Origin: Caballeronia turbans
GTDB lineage: Bacteria > Pseudomonadota > Gammaproteobacteria > Burkholderiales > Burkholderiaceae
NCBI GenBank assembly: GCA_001544655.2
Contig: FCOD02000032.1
Location: 1-64,000, forward strand
Length of the DNA: 64,000 nucleotides
Reading direction: 5' to 3'
Shown here: positions 25,995 to 35,360 of the stretch, in pieces
Numbering within the stretch: position 1 is the first letter of the stretch
Layout: the number at the start of each line of letters is the position of its first letter
The notes under the pieces: generated by a model
Databases searched by the model: none
What the model was told of the DNA's origin: nothing
The model's input: only the letters and a program-made list of their open reading frames with translations
Program-made: the position numbers and the translations under genes

Positions 25995-27122
25995 ATGAAA
26001 AGACTTTTGTTTGCTTTGGTCGCGGGAATGATCTGGACCAGTGGCTGCGCATTTGGGCAAAGCGTGCAGCTTTATGGAATCGTCGATACGGGTATCGAAT
26101 ATGTCACCCACGCCAACAATCTTGGCGACAGCCTGGTCAGGATGCCCGCAATCACCGGGTCCACTCCATCACGTTGGGGATTGCGCGGGTCCGAGCCGAT
26201 AGGAGAGGGTTATTCGGTGAGGTTCAATCTGGAAAACTCCTTCAATCTTCGGGCTGGAGATCTCAATCAAGGCGGGCGCCTGTTTGGCCGCCAGGCGTGG
26301 GTCGGGATTTCAGGGCCAACGGGTTCGTGGTTCTTCGGGCGACAGAATACGGCAACGCTCTACACGATCCTCGATAACGATGTCATGGGTCCTGCAATCT
26401 ATGGAATCGGCTCCGTGGACGCGTACATTCCGAATGCTCGGAGCGACAATGCGATCGGATATCTGGGCACGTACCGGTATGTCACGATCGGCGCGACGTA
26501 TTCTTTTGGCAGAGACGTAGTCGGCGGAAATTCGCCCGGGCAAGGTCTGTGCGCGGGGTCCGTACCAGGCGCGCCGACTCAATGCCGACAGTGGACAGCA
26601 ATGATCAAGTATGACGGGCCGACTTTCGGCGGCGGCATCTCGTACGACGAGCAGCGAGGTGGGACAGGCGCCGCGGCCAACTTTTTCGATGGCAGGCCTC
26701 CCGTGCCGATGACCAGTGCGACTGACATCGACTCGCGGCTGCTGATCGCGGCGCATGTCACGGTGGGCAAGGCAAAAGTCGAAGGCGGCTGGCTTCATCG
26801 TAATGCCGAAAATGAATCTTCCGAGCCGGATATCGGATCAGACATCTTCTTTGGTGGTGTGTCATATCAGGTGACGCCTTCGATCATTGCAGAGGCGGAG
26901 GTCATCAGGGTCATCAATAAACGGCACGATACTCGTGCAACCTTGTCCACCGTGCGTGGCTTCTATCTGGTTTCCGAGCGTACGGCACTGTATGCGCAAG
27001 TCGGCTACCTCTGGAATAGCAGCCAGGCCGCGTACACGATAAGCGCGGGCGGAGGTGGCACCACGCCACGCCGTGGCGCTAATCAGCTCGGCACGATGAT
27101 CGGCATCCGGCAATTGTTCTAG
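25995..27122 (+). CDS. Outer-membrane porin, Burkholderia OmpC-like family (second copy)
   Basis: A 375-residue porin. The signal peptide (MKRLLFALVAGMIWTSGCAFG) precedes QSVQLYGIVDTGIEYVTHAN, and the C-terminus ends in phenylalanine (GIRQLF). It is a close paralogue of the porin at 15351: both keep SRWGxRG, GGRLFGRQ, YDEQRGG, AAANFFDG and SAGGGGTTP in the same order. The alternative upstream ATG at 25980 would add five residues before the signal peptide and is less likely. In the amidase module it should provide outer-membrane passage for the substrate. Confidence 0.92.
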   Translation: MKRLLFALVAGMIWTSGCAFGQSVQLYGIVDTGIEYVTHANNLGDSLVRMPAITGSTPSRWGLRGSEPIGEGYSVRFNLENSFNLRAGDLNQGGRLFGRQAWVGISGPTGSWFFGRQNTATLYTILDNDVMGPAIYGIGSVDAYIPNARSDNAIGYLGTYRYVTIGATYSFGRDVVGGNSPGQGLCAGSVPGAPTQCRQWTAMIKYDGPTFGGGISYDEQRGGTGAAANFFDGRPPVPMTSATDIDSRLLIAAHVTVGKAKVEGGWLHRNAENESSEPDIGSDIFFGGVSYQVTPSIIAEAEVIRVINKRHDTRATLSTVRGFYLVSERTALYAQVGYLWNSSQAAYTISAGGGGTTPRRGANQLGTMIGIRQLF

Positions 27123-27177
27123 CGCGTGGTTTTGCGCCGCTTCACCCGCTTTTTCCGTACCTTCAAGGTAGTTCAGA

Positions 27178-28164
27178 ATGAAGACATTCATAAGATTGAG
27201 CGCGACCGTGTCCATTTCGATGGGTGCAGCCTTCGTGCCCCTCTCCACGGCAGCGATAGCCGATCCGGCCAGCCAGACCATTCAAAGCGTGCATGCCACG
27301 CCAGACGACTACTTTCACACAGGCGCCGGTGCACGGTATCTGCGCAGAGCCGACTCGGATATTGTCGTGCAACCCCTTCGCGGCAATATCACAGAGCTGA
27401 TGGGTTCTGGCGGCAATATCACTGTGCTGTCGGGCAAGGAAGGAAAGTTTCTCGTCGATGCAGGCATCGGTAAATCAAAGAACAAGCTGCGGGCCGCGCT
27501 CGATAAGATCGGTCCGGCACCATTGAAATACGTGGTCGATACGCATTGGCACTGGGACCATACCAACGGCAACGCCTGGATGCATGACGCGGGAGCTACC
27601 GTCGTTGCGCACAGGAACACCTCGAAGCATCTGACCGAAACGACTCATGTCGATGCGTGGAACTGGACTTTCGAGCCCGTGCCGGAAAATGCTAGGCCAA
27701 CGCTCGTTATCGATGACAAAAGGACGTTTTCATTCGCGGGAACCACGATCCAAGTAGAGAATTTCGGAGGCGGTCATACGGATGGCGATCTGTGGGTGTA
27801 TTTCAAGGAGGCCGACGTGCTGGCCTTGGGCGACACCTTCTGGAATGGCTTTTATCCGTATATCGACAACGAGGACGGCGGCAGCATCGATGGTGCGATC
27901 AAGTGGGCTGACAAAGCTGTCGCGCGAACGACCGACCACACCATCGTGATACCGGGCCACGGCCCTGTCGGCACGCGAACTGAACTCATCGCATTCCGTG
28001 ACATGCTGGTTACCGTACGAAGCAACGTTGCAGCGCTGAAACGGCAAGGCAAGTCACTTGACGAGATTGTCGCCGCGAAGCCGACCGCCGCCTTTGACGC
28101 CGTCTGGGGCAATTTCGTGTTCAACGGCGCTCAGTTCACGAAGATGGTTTATTCCGGTCTTTGA
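27178..28164 (+). CDS. Exported metallo-beta-lactamase-fold hydrolase
   Basis: A 328-residue periplasmic hydrolase. A signal peptide (to about residue 28, TAAIADP) is followed by an MBL fold with the zinc motif His123-x-His125-x-Asp127-His128 in DTHWHWDHTNGN. Later ligands are seen in GGGHTDGDLWVYF and IPGHGPVG. The closest layout I recognise is the SoxH/quinoprotein-relay-like MBL group, which often has unknown substrates; beta-lactam or lactone hydrolysis is not shown. It lies 55 bases after the porin, last in the amidase module, so it may carry out a first periplasmic cleavage before uptake. Confidence 0.85.
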   Translation: MKTFIRLSATVSISMGAAFVPLSTAAIADPASQTIQSVHATPDDYFHTGAGARYLRRADSDIVVQPLRGNITELMGSGGNITVLSGKEGKFLVDAGIGKSKNKLRAALDKIGPAPLKYVVDTHWHWDHTNGNAWMHDAGATVVAHRNTSKHLTETTHVDAWNWTFEPVPENARPTLVIDDKRTFSFAGTTIQVENFGGGHTDGDLWVYFKEADVLALGDTFWNGFYPYIDNEDGGSIDGAIKWADKAVARTTDHTIVIPGHGPVGTRTELIAFRDMLVTVRSNVAALKRQGKSLDEIVAAKPTAAFDAVWGNFVFNGAQFTKMVYSGL

Positions 28165-28397
28165 GCGATCGGTTGACTCGCGACTGCCGGGGCACACCGC
28201 AAGGTCGTATCGACCCGAGACGATAAATCCTGGAAGCTCGTTGACCGTGAGAACGGCGCGACCGGGTGCCCGATGCGTCCCGACCTTTACTCAGGGCTTT
28301 GCGCCGCATAGCGCTGCGAATGCAGATTGCCTGACGGATTCGACAACGCAGTCATAAATTTGATCTCTCAGGCCGGATCCTTCGGATCCGGATTTAT

Positions 28398-28428
28398 GAG
28401 CGCTATCGACAGGTAGCGCTCTTTTTTT
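28398..28428 (+). terminator. Rho-independent terminator of the amidase module
   Basis: GAGCGCTA (28398-28405) pairs with TAGCGCTC (28414-28421) around an eight-base loop, followed by seven T residues. A second perfect hairpin CCGGATCC/GGATCCGG (28373-28380 and 28384-28391) stands immediately before it. Together they make a strong end for the transcript from the MBL gene. Confidence 0.85.
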
Positions 28429-28456
28429 GCAGGTGCAATCGCAATTAGATCTGTGA

Positions 28457-28727
28457 CTACAACTCGTCAGCGCGAACATCGGTGACCGCTGCCCAAATGG
28501 CGTTTGGACGTCGCCTCATGCCGCAAAGGCACCCGACGGAGGGGTCGCGTATCTTTTCGATCAGACCGATAGTCGCCTTCTTGCTCTGACCTCACCGGCC
28601 GGGGCATGGGGGACGTACATCGGAACCAAGGACGCGTCCGGAAATTCCGCCACTGTTACCCGCTTTGTTTATGACGACCCTGACAGCACACAGAACTTCG
28701 TCGCCAATCTGACTGACGCGGAGTGCG
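28457..28727 (+). other. Unrecognised coding-like fragment
   Basis: One frame is open from 28457 to past 28730 and reads like protein: VWTSPHAAKAPDGGVAYLFD, LLALTSPAGAWGTYIGTKD, VTRFVYDDPDSTQNF. Composition is balanced, unlike antisense shadows. There is no clear start codon or ribosome-binding site. It runs directly into the lpxO-like remnant in a different frame. I do not recognise the family; it may be the tail of a gene brought in by rearrangement. Confidence 0.3.
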
Positions 28728-28985
28728 ATGTATTATTGGCGAGTGGGGACCGCTTTGCCGCCCGGCGGCGTGCTCACGCTGCACCGCGATCCATACGCGG
28801 GATCGCTGCGCTATCACCTGGGACTCGTGACGCCGAACGACGACAACTGCGCGATCATCGTCGACGGCCAGCGCTATTCGTGGCGCGACGGCGAGGAAGT
28901 CGTTTTCGACGAAACCTATCTGCACTGGGCCGAAAACAAGACGGACAAGGACCGCATCATCCTATTCTGTGACATCGAGCGGCCG
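28728..28985 (+). pseudogene. LpxO-like aspartyl/asparaginyl beta-hydroxylase, catalytic part
   Basis: About 85 residues match the catalytic core of LpxO-type 2-oxoglutarate-dependent hydroxylases, which hydroxylate acyl chains of lipid A. ALPPGGVLTLHRDPYAGSLR carries the first iron His and RYHLGLV follows; EEVVFDETYLHWAENKTDKD carries the second His. The N-terminal part is missing. The C-terminal membrane tail is not downstream but is found inverted on the minus strand at 29481-29699. The gene therefore looks broken by an inversion whose left end lies just after ILFCDIERPI. Confidence 0.7.
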
Positions 28986-29218
28986 ATACGACGCAGAAGT
29001 TCCCTTCGCTTGCATTTCGCTTCGGCAAGCCCTTGCCTCTGCAAAGCTGAGCGGCCACCGGCATGGCTTCCGACCGCGAGTTGACGAGGTCATTGGCGCA
29101 ACTGTGACAAATCTAACACGGTGCACGCCGACAAGACTTTCCGATTGAGATACAAGGGTCCCTCGAAGAATGGCCGATCAAGGCCGCACTGGGACCTGGT
29201 GTGCTGGCTGCCGCCCAA

Positions 29219-29311
29219 CGCAGGCGAGCGGCCGAGACGCCGCCCCGCGCCTGCCAGGCTGCCTTCGTCGAGCGTGGCGATGAACACTTTCATCGCGTCT
29301 ATTCGGTCCAT
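29219..29311 (-). pseudogene. LysR-family regulator, N-terminal fragment (inverted)
   Basis: The minus strand encodes MDRIDAMKVFIATLDEGSLA and GAGRRLGRSPA, the first helices of a LysR helix-turn-helix of the CrgA/YhjC-like group. Similarity stops at about 29219, where the reading continues into unrelated sequence. The matching effector domain lies on the opposite strand at 29712-30275. The fragment thus appears to be on the inverted segment. Confidence 0.6.
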
Positions 29312-29480
29312 GTCGGCTCGGCGCTTCGATTGATCGACGAAGCGCCCAGTCTACCGGAGGAAATCGCGCGGATATCCTGGCGCCGTTTGAATGGCCGCTC
29401 CACTGAAAATTCCGCTCATCTGGGGATGCTCGCCGCGTTACGGCACCGCCTTGTCTGGGCTGGCTTGCCTTCGGCTGGCC

Positions 29481-29699
29481 TCAGTAGCGCCAGAAAATCG
29501 CAATTGCTATCCCGCCGAACAGCAGCCACTTCACGATGTAGTAGACGATCCGGTTCCATGCCTTCAGACGCTTGCCGACGAGCCGGATCGAATACAGATA
29601 TTTGAACGCGCGATTCAGACCGCCGGTACGGTCACCGATCTCGTTCGGTGAGGTAGCCGCGCGCATCAGGAAGCCGCCTACCGCGTGGTTGAACGCCTG
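29481..29699 (-). pseudogene. LpxO-like C-terminal membrane tail (inverted)
   Basis: The minus strand reads FNHAVGGFLMRAATSPNEIG, DRTGGLNRAFKYLYSIRLVG, KRLKAWNRIVYYIVKWLLFG and a terminal hydrophobic segment ending IFWRY. This is the usual C-terminal end of the LpxO-like hydroxylases of Burkholderiaceae. It is the piece missing from the plus-strand catalytic fragment ending at about 28985. Orientation is opposite to that fragment, which supports inversion of the DNA between about 28985 and 29700. Confidence 0.6.
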
Positions 29700-29711
29700 C
29701 GCCCATCCGCC

Positions 29712-30275
29712 GTGTCGGTGCGTCTGCAACTTCTCGACCGGCCCGTGAGCCTAATCGATGAAGGAATCGATGTCGCGTTGCGCATCGCGCATCTGTCGGA
29801 CTCGACGCTCGTCGCGATTCCCGTCGGTGAAGTGCGGCGCGTCGTGGCTGCGTCACCGGGCTATCTCGGGAAGCATCCGCGCATCGAAAAGCCCGCGGAT
29901 CTTGGGCAGCATCAGATCATTTCGATGACGCACTTCGGTCTCGATTCATGGAGCTTCCCCACCGCAGGCGGCTCGACGATTCCGCAAGTCGTGCAGTTCG
30001 CGCCGCGTTTCATCGTCAACACGGTGCGCGCGGCGGTTGCGTCCGCTGTCGATGGTAATGGCCTCACACGGCTCTTTTCCTATCACGTCGCCAAGGAAGT
30101 AAAGGACGGGACGTTGCAAATCGTGCTGTCCGACAGCGAGCACGGGCCGTTGCCGGCGCATCTGCTGACGCCGCACGGACGGCTGTCGGTGCCGAAAGTA
30201 CGCGCGTTCGTCGATTTCGCTATGCCGCGCCTGCGGCGTCGGTTCAGGGAACTGCAACTCGATTCGATCGAATAG
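29712..30275 (+). pseudogene. LysR-family regulator, effector-domain fragment
   Basis: About 187 residues form a LysR effector domain without the DNA-binding head: VSVRLQLLDRPVSLIDEGID, VALRIAHLSDSTLVAIPVGE, VAASPGYLGKHPRIEKPADL and VPKVRAFVDFAMPRLRRRF. The sequence begins abruptly at about 29712, the inferred right end of the inversion. The missing head lies on the minus strand at 29219-29311. A linker of some 80 residues between the two parts was not found, so a deletion probably accompanied the inversion. Confidence 0.7.
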
Positions 30276-30382
30276 CGGAAGATTGTCTTCCGATCAACAT
30301 CGATTCTCTCTAGATGCGATCGAATATAGGCTGGCCTTCATCGAGGCGCGCACGCCGCGTCTCCGGCAAAGATGGAGGGGGT

Positions 30383-31576
30383 ATGCGTTACGCAGTCTTG
30401 AACCCATCGGAACCCGAGCCGTTCCAGGTCTGGCGCGGCATGCTCGCAGGGGCGAGCGCGAGTCTCGTCGGCATCGGGCTCGCGCGTTTTGCCTATACGC
30501 CGCTCTTGCCAGCGATCATCGGAGCGCACTGGTTTCCCGCGTCGACGGCCGCTTATCTCGGCGCGGCTAATCTCGGCGGTTATCTTGCGGGCGCGCTGGC
30601 CGCGGGCTTCTTCGCGCGGCATGCGCGTGCCGCTACGGTCCTGCGCGCGATGATGGTCATCGCGACCATTGCGTTAGTCGCGTGCGCGTTTCCGGTGTCG
30701 TTTCTGTGGTTCTTCGTGTGGCGGTTCCTGTCCGGCATTTCTGGCGGCGCGCTGATGGTGCTCGCCGCGCCGACGATCATCGCGCACGTCGCGCCCTCGC
30801 GTCGCGGCTTCGCGAGCGGGGCGATTTTCACGGGCATCGGGCTGGGCATCGCGGCGTCGGGGACGATCGTGCCGTTATTGCTGCGACAAGGTCTGACGCA
30901 GACGTGGCTGGGCCTCGCGGTGGTCTCGTTGCTGCTGACCATCGTCGCGTGGAATGGATGGCCCTCGCAGGATGCACCGGCGCCCGCCGCGCAGCAAGCG
31001 AGCGTCAAGGCGCCGCCGCCCGCATTGCGCGCGCTGTTCGTCGAGTACGCGTTGAATGCAGTCGGTCTGGTGCCGCACATGATCTTTCTCGTCGATTTCG
31101 TCGCGCGCGGTCTCGGCAAAGGTGTCGATGCAGGCGCGGAGTTCTGGGTGCTGTACGGGCTCGGTGCGATCGCCGGGCCGCTGCTTGCCGGTCATCTCGC
31201 GGATCGCGCGGGTTTCGGGCCGGCGCTTCGGGTCGCATATCTGCTCCAGTTGGTTGCGGTCGCGTTGCCCGCGCTGTCGTCGAGTTCGAGCCTGCTGATG
31301 GTGTCGAGCGTGCTGGTCGGTGCATTCACGCCGGGCATCGTGCCGCTCGTGCTGGGGCGCGTGAATGAGCTGCTCGCGCATCATTCGGCCGCGCAGAGGG
31401 GCGCATGGCGCACCGCGACGACGGGCTTTGCGGTCCTTCAGGCGCTCGCGGCATACGGTCTTTCCTTTCTGTTTTCGAGCAGTGGCGGCGATTACCGCCT
31501 GCTTTTCGTGATCGGCGCGGCGGCGCTCGCGATTGCCCTAGCCGTGGATCTTTTCGCTGCGTTGAGGTCAAAATGA
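30383..31576 (+). CDS. MFS transporter, YbfB/YjiJ type
   Basis: A 397-residue inner-membrane protein with twelve predicted helices. The N-terminal GASASLVGIGLARFAYTPLL is the hallmark of the YbfB/YjiJ family of MFS proteins, and FVWRFLSGISGGALMVLAAP lies in helix 4. The substrate is unknown; members have been linked to sugar or drug efflux without firm proof. A GGAGGGGG site precedes the ATG at 30383. Its stop overlaps the start of the next MFS gene (ATGA), so the two are translationally coupled. Confidence 0.88.
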   Translation: MRYAVLNPSEPEPFQVWRGMLAGASASLVGIGLARFAYTPLLPAIIGAHWFPASTAAYLGAANLGGYLAGALAAGFFARHARAATVLRAMMVIATIALVACAFPVSFLWFFVWRFLSGISGGALMVLAAPTIIAHVAPSRRGFASGAIFTGIGLGIAASGTIVPLLLRQGLTQTWLGLAVVSLLLTIVAWNGWPSQDAPAPAAQQASVKAPPPALRALFVEYALNAVGLVPHMIFLVDFVARGLGKGVDAGAEFWVLYGLGAIAGPLLAGHLADRAGFGPALRVAYLLQLVAVALPALSSSSSLLMVSSVLVGAFTPGIVPLVLGRVNELLAHHSAAQRGAWRTATTGFAVLQALAAYGLSFLFSSSGGDYRLLFVIGAAALAIALAVDLFAALRSK

Positions 31577-33043
31577 GCCAGGTCGTTCAACCCTCGGGAG
31601 CCCTCGGCTATGCAGAACGCAATGGCCAGTACTGGCGACGCAATCTCGCAGTCTGCGTGTTCGGTTCGTTCACGACGCTCGTGAGCCTCAGCATGTTGCT
31701 GCCGTTTCTGCCGCTCTACGTGCAGCAACTCGGCGTGAGTTCGCAGTCGGCGGTGATCGAATGGTCGGGCGTCGCGTTCAGCGCGACGTTTCTTGGCACC
31801 GCCGTCACAGCGCCGCTCTGCGGACGTCTCGCCGATCGCTACGGCCGCAAGCCGATGCTTGTGCGCGCGGCGGTCGGCATGGCCATCGTGATGTCGTTGA
31901 TAGGAGTCGCGCATTCGGTGCATCAACTCGTCGCGCTGCGTCTGCTTGCCGGTCTGATCGGCGGCTACGCGTCGGCGTCGACGGTGATGATCGGCACGCA
32001 GGCGCCGCGCGAGCGGGCAGGGTGGGCGCTCGGCATCCTGTCGACGGGCGCGCTCGCGGGCAATCTCTCCGGGCCGCTCATCGGCGGCATGCTGCCGGGA
32101 TTGATCGGCATACGCGGGACGTTTTTCGCGGGCGCGGGAATGATCGCGGGGGCCAGCGCTACTCACGATCGTCCTCGTGAAGGAAGACTTCCATCCCGCC
32201 GATGCGAAGAAACACGCGGCGGATCCTGCTTCAAAGTCGGCGCATCGCACGAATTACGTCGTTGTGGCCGCGCTGCTCGCCACCGCGATGATGGTGCTGC
32301 TCGCGAACATGTCGATTGAGCCGATCATCACCGTGTATATCGGCGGTCTGGGCGTGACGGCAGACCATGTGGCGCGCATCGCGGGCGTCGTGATGGCGTG
32401 TTCCGCGCTTGGCAGCATGCTGACGGCGGCGCGGCTCGGCGCGCTCGCGGATCGCATCGGAAGCTGGAACGTGATCGTCGGATGTCTCGTGCTGACTGGC
32501 ATCGCGATGATCCCGCAAGCGTTCGTGCATCAGTGGTGGCAGCTCGCCGCGCTGAGGGTGCTGATGGGCATGACGCTCGCAGGTCTGCTGCCGTCTATCT
32601 CGAAGCTCGCGCGCAGCGCCGTCGATGAGAACCGAAGCGGACAATTGCTCGGATATCTGCAATCGGCACAATTTAGCGGGCAGGTCACAGGGCCACTGAT
32701 TGGCGGCCAGATTGGCGTGTGGTTCGGGTTGCATTCGGTGTTCTTCGCGACGGGAAGCCTGCTGATCATTTGCGTGGGCCTCGCGTATTTGGGCGCGCAC
32801 CCGCTGAATCGTGCAGCGCGGTTTGAGTTCGGACTCAAGAATTCCAACTCAAGCAGCGGGCTCATTCCCCGCTTCCGCCCCATCCCGCCAGTTCTCTCGA
32901 TGGCGGGTAGCTTAGCGCTTCATACAGTTGCTGCTTCTTTGAGGGCCGGGGCGGAGCGAATCGGTCCGACGTTATGCGATGGGTTCGCCCGACGTCCCTT
33001 GTCGCCTCCTATCGACCCAAGCGACTTGATAAATATGCACTAA
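31573..33043 (+). pseudogene. MFS drug-efflux-type transporter, frameshifted
   Basis: The first half (from the ATG at 31573) reads FGSFTTLVSLSMLLPFLPLY, GRLADRYGRKPMLVRAAVG and LRLLAGLIGGYASASTVMIG, an MdtG-like multidrug MFS protein. Near 32150-32160 the frame shifts. The second half continues as LLTIVLVKEDFHPAD, VVAALLATAMMVLLANMSIE, ALADRIGSWNVIVGC and SAQFSGQVTGPLIGGQIGVW. The family part ends around 32815; the last 70 codons to the stop at 33043 are unlike the family. One indel is enough to explain the break. It is coupled to the YbfB-type gene by an ATGA overlap. Confidence 0.75.
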
Positions 33044-33392
33044 AACTTTGTGGACGGCTCGGAACGGGTCGCATCGGCACTTGCTCGGAAGGCTGGCGCT
33101 CAGCCCCGCTATCGGCGTACGGTGCGTCCAAAACCGGCGGCGATTATGGTCACTGTGTGGGTGGTTGGTGAGTTCGACGCGAAACGGCGCAAGGCTCATA
33201 TCGAACCCCAATGCGGCTTTCACGCAGCAGGCCGACGCGTACGGCAGCTCACGTGGACATCGCGAAGCCGCTCGCCCTTCAAGACGGCCTCGCACGCCTA
33301 TGTCGCGTGGCACGACATCGCGCAGAGAACGCTAAAGGACAGCACGAGCACATTGCGCTAAAGTACTCCTACTGGTCCCCCCGGGAGGCACC
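33044..33392. other. Intergenic region, nothing recognised
   Basis: Between the broken MFS gene and the SnoaL-like gene there are several short open frames on both strands but none with a family motif or a ribosome-binding site. A GGGAGG-like site immediately before 33393 belongs to the next gene. A hairpin with 7-bp arms (32884-32890 and 32901-32907) lies a little upstream, without a T run. Confidence 0.35.
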
Positions 33393-33833
33393 ATGCTGGC
33401 GACACTGAATGCAGGGAACACCGAACGCGAGGCGGTAGAGCGCATTTACCGCGCGTTCGCCGCGCACGACATCGCGTTGCTGCGCGAGGCCGTCACCCCA
33501 GACTGGGAATACGTTCCCGAGCCGCCCGGCCGGAAGCCGGGCCCCGATCAGATGATCGCTATCTTCGCCGACATGGCTACCGCGCTGCCGGACCTGCGCA
33601 TTGAGATCCTGGACATGCTGGTGCAGGACGATCGGGTGGGCGTGCGCGCCGAAGTGAGCGGGACGCAGTCCGGCCCGCTGATGGGCATCGCCGCGACCAG
33701 CAAGCCGGTGCGCTTCGCGATCCATTCGTTTCATCAGGTGCGCGACGGCCGCATCGCGAAGACATGGCATCTCGAGGACTGGCTGAGTGTATTTCACCAG
33801 CTCGGCCAGATGCCGCGCAGTGCCAGGCGCTGA
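33393..33833 (+). CDS. SnoaL-like/NTF2-fold protein (ester-cyclase type)
   Basis: A 146-residue protein of the SnoaL-like branch of the NTF2 fold. VERIYRAFAAHDIALLREAV and TPDWEYVPEPPGRKPGPDQM open the domain; LPDLRIEILDMLVQDDRVGV, IHSFHQVRDGRIAKTWHLED follow as the conserved strands. Proteins of this family include polyketide cyclases and many small hydrolases or binding proteins of unknown role. A CCCGGGAGG site lies before the ATG. No partner operon is evident; the next gene is a second, unrelated-looking NTF2-fold protein. Confidence 0.82.
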   Translation: MLATLNAGNTEREAVERIYRAFAAHDIALLREAVTPDWEYVPEPPGRKPGPDQMIAIFADMATALPDLRIEILDMLVQDDRVGVRAEVSGTQSGPLMGIAATSKPVRFAIHSFHQVRDGRIAKTWHLEDWLSVFHQLGQMPRSARR

Positions 33834-34051
33834 GCCCCGAACGCCGGACGTCTTCGACGCCTCGGCCGACTAGCCGAGCATCGAGCCGTTCGAGTTCGCG
33901 CCGCGCAAAGCGGTGGCCATTGCTTTCGAATGAATCGGCGAGCGGGCATTGAGCAATTGCGTGGAATCGCAAAGCTGTCAAGGGTCGGGCAACACTGGGT
34001 TTATTCCGCGAATCAGGGCTCGATGAACCTAACTGATACCGGAGGCACTGC

Positions 34052-34435
34052 ATGGACGAAGAGAAAATTCGTGAAGCCCTGAATCTGCACTGGCAAGCGT
34101 CGGCGGCCGGCGATCTCGATACAGAACATGACATCTATGACGACGATGCCATCTGTGACTATCCCCAGTCAGGTGAACGAATCCTCGGGCGAAAGAATTT
34201 GCAGGCACTGCGCAGTCATCATCCAGGGAAGCCCGCAGGTTTCGATGTCAGGCGAATCCTAGGCGAGGGCAGTCTATGGATCACGGAATACTCCATCACT
34301 TATAACGGGCATGCGGCTTACACGGTAAGCATTATGGAGTTCTGCAACGGCAAGGTTCTCCACGAAACACAATATTTTTCTGATCCCTTTGAAGCGCCGG
34401 CTTGGCGGAGTCAATGGGTTCAGCAGACCGAGTAA
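34052..34435 (+). CDS. SnoaL-like nuclear-transport-factor-2-fold protein
   Basis: A 127-residue NTF2-fold protein. IREALNLHWQASAAGDLDTE and HDIYDDDAICDYPQSGERIL are typical of the SnoaL_2 family, followed by WITEYSITYNGHAAYTVSIM and VLHETQYFSDPFEAPAWRSQ. A GGAGG site stands eight bases upstream of the start. The family is of mixed function; no catalytic residues can be named here. It stands alone, followed by more than 900 bases without a clear gene. Confidence 0.85.
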   Translation: MDEEKIREALNLHWQASAAGDLDTEHDIYDDDAICDYPQSGERILGRKNLQALRSHHPGKPAGFDVRRILGEGSLWITEYSITYNGHAAYTVSIMEFCNGKVLHETQYFSDPFEAPAWRSQWVQQTE

Positions 34436-35360
34436 CGACGCATTTTTTGAGAGAGATGCGTGATGCGTCAATTCGATATGAAGAAGACTTACTCGAGGAG
34501 AATCTCCGGGCTTGAGAAGCGAAGTGCTTAATTTAGCTCCTGCTGGACCGCTTCAATGGCGCGTCGTCTATGTGAGATATTCGAGTCGATCATTCGGAGA
34601 TCGAACGCCCCAAGAGGTTGTTGTCTCGCACCACTGCGGAAACGCGACGCGGAGCACGTTCGCACTAGTGATTCGAAGTGGGGTCGAACTGCTCCCCTCG
34701 ATCAGACACTTGCAGTCAAACGCGTTCCTGCGATTCAGACACCAGCCGGTACACGTTGGCAGGCGGCTCTAGCAGCTTTCGCAGTAGCCGTCTGGTATCA
34801 CTATCATTGGGCCGTTGCGACGAATGTTGAGGGCGTCAGCCGCACTTAGTGAGACCGCATATAACGTCGGCAGGCTCGCGCAAGACAGGGCTGGCGCGGT
34901 AAGCGGTGCACCTGGCGCAGGGTCACACCTTTGAAGACTGTGCGTTATGTATTCTGGCTACTATCTCGGCAACACGCCGTTAGTTCACGGCTGAAAGGCA
35001 GGGAAGGCGCGTGCGCTGGGGAGACATGGTGCCGGACGCCAACGATGCGCTTGCGTTCGACACTTGGGTGGCGACGGTTGTTCGTCAATTGCGGTCAATC
35101 TCGCACCAGCGAGCAAAAAATCTCGGCGGCGACAAATCGCGCGATTTTCGATGCCCTACAATACAAGCGGCGGCCGTGCGACTCTCGTCGAATCCTTCCG
35201 CTCGGGATTGGGTTGTTCTAACTCCGCGACACGCACGATATCATTGCCGTGCGCTGCTCTACAACGTCTCCGAGAAGGCACGCCATCGGGACCGGGCTTC
35301 GCTTCGACAAAGTTGCGAAGAGCGTCAGCGCCCGGCTTCATTCCGCAAAGAACGGGACGA
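34436..35360. other. Long intergenic region without a recognised gene
   Basis: These 925 bases lie between the SnoaL-like gene and the convergent NodT lipoprotein gene. Several frames of 60-95 codons are open on the plus strand, but none has a ribosome-binding site or a recognisable family motif. Composition is less GC-rich than the neighbouring genes (for example around 34500-34850), consistent with a decayed or foreign stretch. Confidence 0.4.

Noticed and set aside
33050-33361. Plus-strand frame of 103 codons before the SnoaL-like gene
   Set aside because: No ribosome-binding site, no recognisable motif, and a highly basic composition; probably non-coding.
34512-34849. Short overlapping frames in the 925-base gap
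   Set aside because: None has a start signal or similarity; they may be decayed sequence but cannot be named.
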